Shown here: one piece after another, positions 60,418 through 64,000 of the stretch | Layout of the letters: every line of letters begins with the position of its first letter | Numbering within the stretch: the stretch's first letter is position 1 | Assembly (NCBI RefSeq): GCF_001477625.1 | Contig: NZ_CP013692.1 | Coordinates: 3,472,001 to 3,536,000 of the forward strand | DNA: 64,000 nt | Direction: 5' to 3' | DNA from: Paucibacter sp. KCTC 42545 | Lineage (GTDB): Bacteria > Pseudomonadota > Gammaproteobacteria > Burkholderiales > Burkholderiaceae_C | Translations under genes and position numbers: made by a program | The notes under the pieces: generated by a model | Told to the model about the DNA's origin: nothing | Seen by the model: the letters and a program-made list of their open reading frames with translations, nothing else | The model's database searches: none

Positions 60418-61605
60418 TTAGAACACCATGTCGTAGGAGGCGCTGAGCACCCGCGCACTGCCCGCACCCGGCGTCACGGTCGAGTCGCTCACCCGGTCAA
60501 ACTGGAACTTCAGGGCGCCGCCCTTGTGAAGCTCATAGCGCAGGGCCAGCAACTGGCTGCGCAGCTTGACCGGCGTGTAGGAATCGGCATACGAGTCCTC
60601 CTGGTACGAGCTGGCGCCGCCGGTCAGGGTGAAGTCACCGACGCGGTAGCCCAGCGTTGCCAAGTAAAACTGCGCTTTGTAATTCAAAGACTTCCGGGTC
60701 GCCCGACCGAACTCGGTTCGCACAATCCAGTGGCCGACGTCAGCATTGAGCGCCAGCCCCAGAAACTCTTGCGCGGGGCCATCCTCGGCCACATCTACCA
60801 CGCCGCTGTCTTTATCGGTCTGCTTGAACTTGCTGCGCACATAGCTGACGCGGCCGGTGAACCAGTCACGCGAAAACTCGACGCTCGCGCCGCCAATATT
60901 CGACCACTCCACCGTTTTGGGTGCGTCGCTGTAAATCCGCGAGTAGGCGTTCTTGCTGCTTTTCTCAGCACCAAACAAGAGATCGGTCCGCAGTGACCAG
61001 GGGCCTAACTCGGTGGCATAGCTGAGGCTGGCGCCGTTGTAATTGACCACGTCCCAGCCGTACACATCGGGGCTGGGGCGTATGGTGTTGTAGGCATAGC
61101 CCACGTCTTGAAAGTCGGAGTAGTAGTAGAGCGGCAGGCGCTTGCGCCCGACTTGCAGCGTCCATTCCGGGGCGATCTGATAGGCCAGATACAGCCACTC
61201 CAGATTGGCATGCTGATCCTTCAAGCCCCGGGCCGTCACCTGCCCCGTCACGCTGAAACTGGGGTTGAACTTCACCGTGCCCTGCAGGCCGATGCGTGAC
61301 TCCGGGCTGGCACTCAACTCGTCCCCGTAGACGCCGGCATGACCCCAGTCCGCGATGTAACGGGTACAGCCCTTGCTGAAGGCCGGCGCCAAGCCGCTGC
61401 TGACGCAGCCGCCGGTCGTTCGCCCCACCACCAGCGAGGCAAAGCCCGAGCCGCTGAACTCCTGCGCGCGGGCTTGCTGGGCGGCAAGCCCAAGACCGAG
61501 CCCCAGGCTCAGGGCAAAGAAGAGCCGGCTATGGCCCCACTCAGTCCGATGAACGCGCGGTCGTGATCCGCCACAAATACCCATGAACATCTGGTGCTGC
61601 GCCAT
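60418..61605 (-). CDS. Outer-membrane porin-like protein
   Basis: 395 residues: a GGAGG ribosome binding site ahead of the ATG at 61605, a signal peptide ending 'QQARAQ', then a beta-barrel rich in alternating aromatic and glycine residues ('WTLQVGRKRLPLYYYSDFQDVGYAY', 'EWSNIGGASVEFSRDWF'). The C-terminal residue is Phe ('SASYDMVF'), as required for barrel insertion. The family could be a general or phosphate-type porin; which one is not readable. An upstream in-frame Met at 61746 is less likely. Confidence 0.88.
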   Translation of the reverse strand: MAQHQMFMGICGGSRPRVHRTEWGHSRLFFALSLGLGLGLAAQQARAQEFSGSGFASLVVGRTTGGCVSSGLAPAFSKGCTRYIADWGHAGVYGDELSASPESRIGLQGTVKFNPSFSVTGQVTARGLKDQHANLEWLYLAYQIAPEWTLQVGRKRLPLYYYSDFQDVGYAYNTIRPSPDVYGWDVVNYNGASLSYATELGPWSLRTDLLFGAEKSSKNAYSRIYSDAPKTVEWSNIGGASVEFSRDWFTGRVSYVRSKFKQTDKDSGVVDVAEDGPAQEFLGLALNADVGHWIVRTEFGRATRKSLNYKAQFYLATLGYRVGDFTLTGGASSYQEDSYADSYTPVKLRSQLLALRYELHKGGALKFQFDRVSDSTVTPGAGSARVLSASYDMVF

Positions 61606-62138
61606 ACGAACCTCCGGTCTGAACGGGGAATGAAGATACTGACAATCATCCCGGCGAACACCGAACCTCGGCGCCGCCGACCCTGGTGTTAACCATAGCG
61701 CGCAGACCCCGCGCGTGAACAGCGGCCAAGCGGCCATTTGGGTCAAAAAACCACGCCAGGCCGGCTGTGGCGAGCCGCTCGCTGTTTTTGCGTGAATTAG
61801 TCGACACGGCGCGCAAGGACCGGCCCGGCATGGCTTGAATCAAGCCGGCAAAGCAAGCAGCGGCCAGGCCTGGGCCTGGCTGGCGATGGCGCGCCCGGCC
61901 CGCCCGGCGCGACTCACGCAAGCCACCAAAGCCCCAAGCCAAGAGGCGCTGCGCTGCGTAGGCGGCGCCTGCAAATCGCTCACGCCGGGCTCGACCCCAA
62001 TGCAAGAGACACCAACCCCATAGCTTCCGTATACGTCAGGTGGATTTCATATTGGTGAATACCATGTGGCTCGCGGCAGGCGCGTTGACTAAGCTGCCCG
62101 TCACCCATCTGGGACATGAACAACTAGCGAGGAACACC
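61606..62138. other. Non-coding gap between divergent porin and SCP2 genes
   Basis: About 530 bases. Open frames look like shadows of GC-rich DNA. One perfect inverted repeat, GGCTTGA-A-TCAAGCC, lies at 61832-61846, and the plus strand near 62031 has TATACG. I found no convincing promoter for the porin. Confidence 0.4.
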
Positions 62139-62435
62139 ATGGACATGACAGCCATCACCGAGGCCCTGCGCGGCAAACTCAGCGAAGACAGCGGCCTGAA
62201 CGCGGTATTGAAGTTCGACTGCGGTGACGACGGCGTGGCCGTGATTGACGGCAAGAGCGTGCCCAACACGGTGAGCAATGAGAACCGCGACGCCGACTGC
62301 ACCGTCGCCATCAGCCTGGAAAACCTGGCCGCTTTGCTCAAGGGCGAACTCAACCCCATGAATGGTTTCATGATGGGCAAGTTCAAGGTCAGCGGCGATA
62401 TGGCCGTGGCGATGAAGCTGCAACGCGTGGTTTGA
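62139..62435 (+). CDS. SCP2 sterol-binding-domain protein
   Basis: 98 residues, a lone SCP2 domain: 'VLKFDCGDDGVAVIDG', 'ADCTVAISLENLAALLKGELNPMNGFMMGKFKVSGDMAVAMKLQ'. SCP2 proteins bind lipids such as fatty acyl-CoA. The ATG at 62139 follows a GAGGAA ribosome binding site. It leads a three-gene operon with a MerR regulator and an acyl-CoA dehydrogenase, in line with lipid or acyl-CoA metabolism. Confidence 0.92.
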   Translation: MDMTAITEALRGKLSEDSGLNAVLKFDCGDDGVAVIDGKSVPNTVSNENRDADCTVAISLENLAALLKGELNPMNGFMMGKFKVSGDMAVAMKLQRVV

Positions 62436-62441
62436 TTCCGC

Positions 62442-62906
62442 ATGTCGGCAGTCGCAAACACCCGCCAGCAACAGCACCGCGCCGCTGCCCGTAATGTGGA
62501 AGACCTCAGCGCCCAGGCCCCGGCCGAGGCGCTGTATGGCATCACCGAGCTGTGCCGCGCCTTTGACCTGACGCCGCGCGCGATTCGCTTCTACGAAGAC
62601 AAAGGCCTGCTGACGCCGCGCCGCGTCAACGGCGCACGCGTCTACACCCAGCGTGATCGGGCGCGGCTGAGTTTGATTCAGCGCGCCAAGGGCCTGGGTT
62701 CATCGCTGGCCGAGATCAAGCAGTTTCTTGACCTCTACGGCGCGCACGGTGAAGGCCGCACCAAGCAACTGGAATTCACCCTGGAACGCACGGGCCAGGC
62801 CATTGCCGAGTTGGAACAAAAACGCAGCGCCATTGACGCCACCCTGGCCGAATTGCGCATGATCAACACAATGGTTCGCCAGCAACTGGCCGACCAGGAG
62901 ACCTAA
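62442..62906 (+). CDS. MerR-family transcriptional regulator
   Basis: 154 residues. N-terminal winged helix: 'YGITELCRAFDLTPRAIRFYEDKGLLTPRRVNGARVYTQRDRARL', then a coiled coil ('GRTKQLEFTLERTGQAIAELEQKRSA'). This resembles the LiuR/MerR-type regulators of acyl-CoA degradation in Burkholderiales; no effector cysteine pair is seen. It starts 6 bases after the SCP2 stop, and the acyl-CoA dehydrogenase starts 5 bases after its stop. Confidence 0.92.
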   Translation: MSAVANTRQQQHRAAARNVEDLSAQAPAEALYGITELCRAFDLTPRAIRFYEDKGLLTPRRVNGARVYTQRDRARLSLIQRAKGLGSSLAEIKQFLDLYGAHGEGRTKQLEFTLERTGQAIAELEQKRSAIDATLAELRMINTMVRQQLADQET

Positions 62907-62910
62907 AGCC

Positions 62911-64000
62911 ATGAGCCTGCCCCTGTTCCCCTCTGCCTGGATCAGCGAAGAACACAAAATGCTGCAAGACAGCGTGGCGCGATTCTTCAAAGAGCGCTGG
63001 GTGCCACGTTCGCCCGAATGGCGCGAGGCCGGCATGATGGGCCGCGACACCTGGCTGGAGGCCGGCGCCACCGGCCTGCTGTGCGCCTCCATGCCCGAGC
63101 AATACGGCGGCGGCGGCGGGGATTTCGGCCATGACGCGGTGATCTTGCTGGAGCAGGCGCGCGCCAATCTCAGCGGCTTCGGCGGCGGCCTGCATTCGGC
63201 CATCGTCGGGCCCTACATCCTGCATTACGGCAGCGAGGAACAAAAGCAGCGCTGGCTGCCCAAGATGGCCCGCGGCGAGTTGGTCGGTGCGATTGCCATG
63301 ACCGAGCCGGGCACAGGCTCTGACCTGCAAAACGTGCGCACGGTGGCGCGGCGCGAGGGCGATCACTATGTGCTCTCGGGCCAAAAAGTCTTCATCACCA
63401 ATGGCCAGAACGCCAATCTGATCGTGGTGGTGTGCAAGACCGACAAGGCGCAGGCCGCCAAAGGCATCTCGCTGCTGGTGGTGGAGGTGGAGAACGCCGA
63501 TGGCACGCTGGTGCCGGGCTTCCGCCGTGGCCGCAACCTCGACAAGATCGGCATGAAGGCGCAAGACACCTCGGAGCTGTTCTTCGACGAAGTGCGGGTG
63601 CCGGTGAGCAATCTGCTGGGTGGCGAGAGCGGCACCGAGGGCCAGGGCTTTGTGCAGCTGATGCAAGAGCTGCCGCAAGAGCGGCTGATCATCGCCGTCT
63701 CGGCCGTGGGCGGCATGGAGCGTGCCCTCGAAGAAACCATCAAGTACACCAAGGAGCGCAAGGCCTTCGGCAAAACCATCTGGGACTTCCAGAACACCCG
63801 CTTCAAGCTGGCCGAGGTGCAAAGCCAGGTGCTGGCCGCCCGCGCCTTGCTGGACGCCAGCATGAGCGCCCATCTGCGCGGCGAGCTGGACGCCGCCCGC
63901 GCCGCCCTGGTCAAGGCCTGGACCACCGATCTGGCCAGCAAGGTGATGGACGAATGCCTGCAGCTCTTCGGCGGCTACGGCTACATGATGGAGTACCCCA
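62911..64000 (+). CDS. Acyl-CoA dehydrogenase, N-terminal part
   Basis: FAD-dependent acyl-CoA dehydrogenase, 363 residues seen; the gene runs off the right edge. 'AIAMTEPGTGSDLQNVRTVA' and 'LSGQKVFITNGQNANL' (FAD and substrate-binding), 'RERLIIAV' and 'YTKERKAFGKTIWDFQNT' are family signatures, as is the terminal 'CLQLFGGYGYMMEYP' with the catalytic-region Gly. It oxidises acyl-CoA to enoyl-CoA in the cytoplasm. Third gene of the SCP2 - MerR - ACAD operon. Confidence 0.95.
   Translation, partial: MSLPLFPSAWISEEHKMLQDSVARFFKERWVPRSPEWREAGMMGRDTWLEAGATGLLCASMPEQYGGGGGDFGHDAVILLEQARANLSGFGGGLHSAIVGPYILHYGSEEQKQRWLPKMARGELVGAIAMTEPGTGSDLQNVRTVARREGDHYVLSGQKVFITNGQNANLIVVVCKTDKAQAAKGISLLVVEVENADGTLVPGFRRGRNLDKIGMKAQDTSELFFDEVRVPVSNLLGGESGTEGQGFVQLMQELPQERLIIAVSAVGGMERALEETIKYTKERKAFGKTIWDFQNTRFKLAEVQSQVLAARALLDASMSAHLRGELDAARAALVKAWTTDLASKVMDECLQLFGGYGYMMEYP

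Noticed and set aside
61606-61660. Possible Pho box upstream of the porin
   Set aside because: ATTGTCAG-TATC-TTCATTC has one fair half-site only, so I do not call a PhoB operator.
61646-62005. 119-codon minus-strand frame in the porin/SCP2 gap
   Set aside because: Ala/Arg/Gly-rich, no ribosome binding site, no domain; typical of random GC-rich DNA.
1-64000. CRISPR array, tRNA or rRNA genes
   Set aside because: I saw no set of regularly spaced short repeats, no cloverleaf-like segment with an acceptor tail, and no rRNA-like block in the intergenic regions; the tpsA repeats are in coding frame and too long to be CRISPR units.

Overview
The window is GC-rich, densely coded chromosomal DNA from a betaproteobacterium. 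It most resembles the Burkholderiales, specifically the Leptothrix/Rubrivivax/Roseateles-like group. This placement rests on gene order (tyrS - M23 peptidase - anmK - erpA - rpsI - rplM; rsmI - yraN - diaA - dolP; pilT - pilU - yggS) and on protein style, not on a database search. There are no rRNA genes, tRNA genes, CRISPR arrays or prophages that I can support. One complete IS481-family element is present.

Layout. (1) 1-12.1 kb: the end of cobT, then a full type II secretion locus, with gspC divergent from gspGHIJKLMN-D-E-F. (2) 12.1-16.6 kb: a 5'-nucleotidase and a very large secreted tricorn-like S41 protease. (3) 16.7-25.5 kb: housekeeping genes (tyrS, M23 endopeptidase, anmK, erpA, rpsI, rplM), then a GNAT enzyme, a DUF2726 protein and the kinase srkA. 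(4) 25.6-35.6 kb: an accessory surface module. It has a two-partner secretion pair (transporter TpsB and a ~1,700-residue adhesin TpsA with GLUG and MBG repeats) and a two-component system whose two genes start on the same CATG. (5) 35.7-43.5 kb: htpG with a heat-shock-type promoter, aroG with what looks like an aromatic-amino-acid attenuator, and tldD coupled to a LysR regulator, divergent from an NAD(P)-binding/DUF4188 pair. (6) 43.5-50.4 kb: rsmI, yraN, diaA, dolP, a beta-hydroxyacid dehydrogenase, pilU, pilT and yggS. (7) 50.4-51.4 kb: the IS481-family element inserted in the last codons of yggS. (8) 51.5-64 kb: two multiheme cytochromes, a chemoreceptor, a TonB-domain protein, small unknown genes, a YlqF-type GTPase, an S1/P1 nuclease, a phosphate-binding-like protein with a porin, and an SCP2 - MerR - acyl-CoA dehydrogenase operon cut by the window edge.

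The most interesting observations are these. First, a 28-codon leader peptide rich in Phe/Trp/Tyr lies before a terminator hairpin and aroG, with a matching antiterminator pairing. Second, an 11-base poly-G tract inside the tpsA coding sequence looks like a phase-variation switch in a surface adhesin. Third, the IS481-type insertion replaced the yggS stop codon, adding about 35 residues, while the target duplication supplies the transposase stop codon. Fourth, a short membrane-peptide gene with a good ribosome binding site and its own terminator sits at 56.2-56.3 kb. All functional statements are from reading the sequence and from family knowledge; none has been checked by a search.
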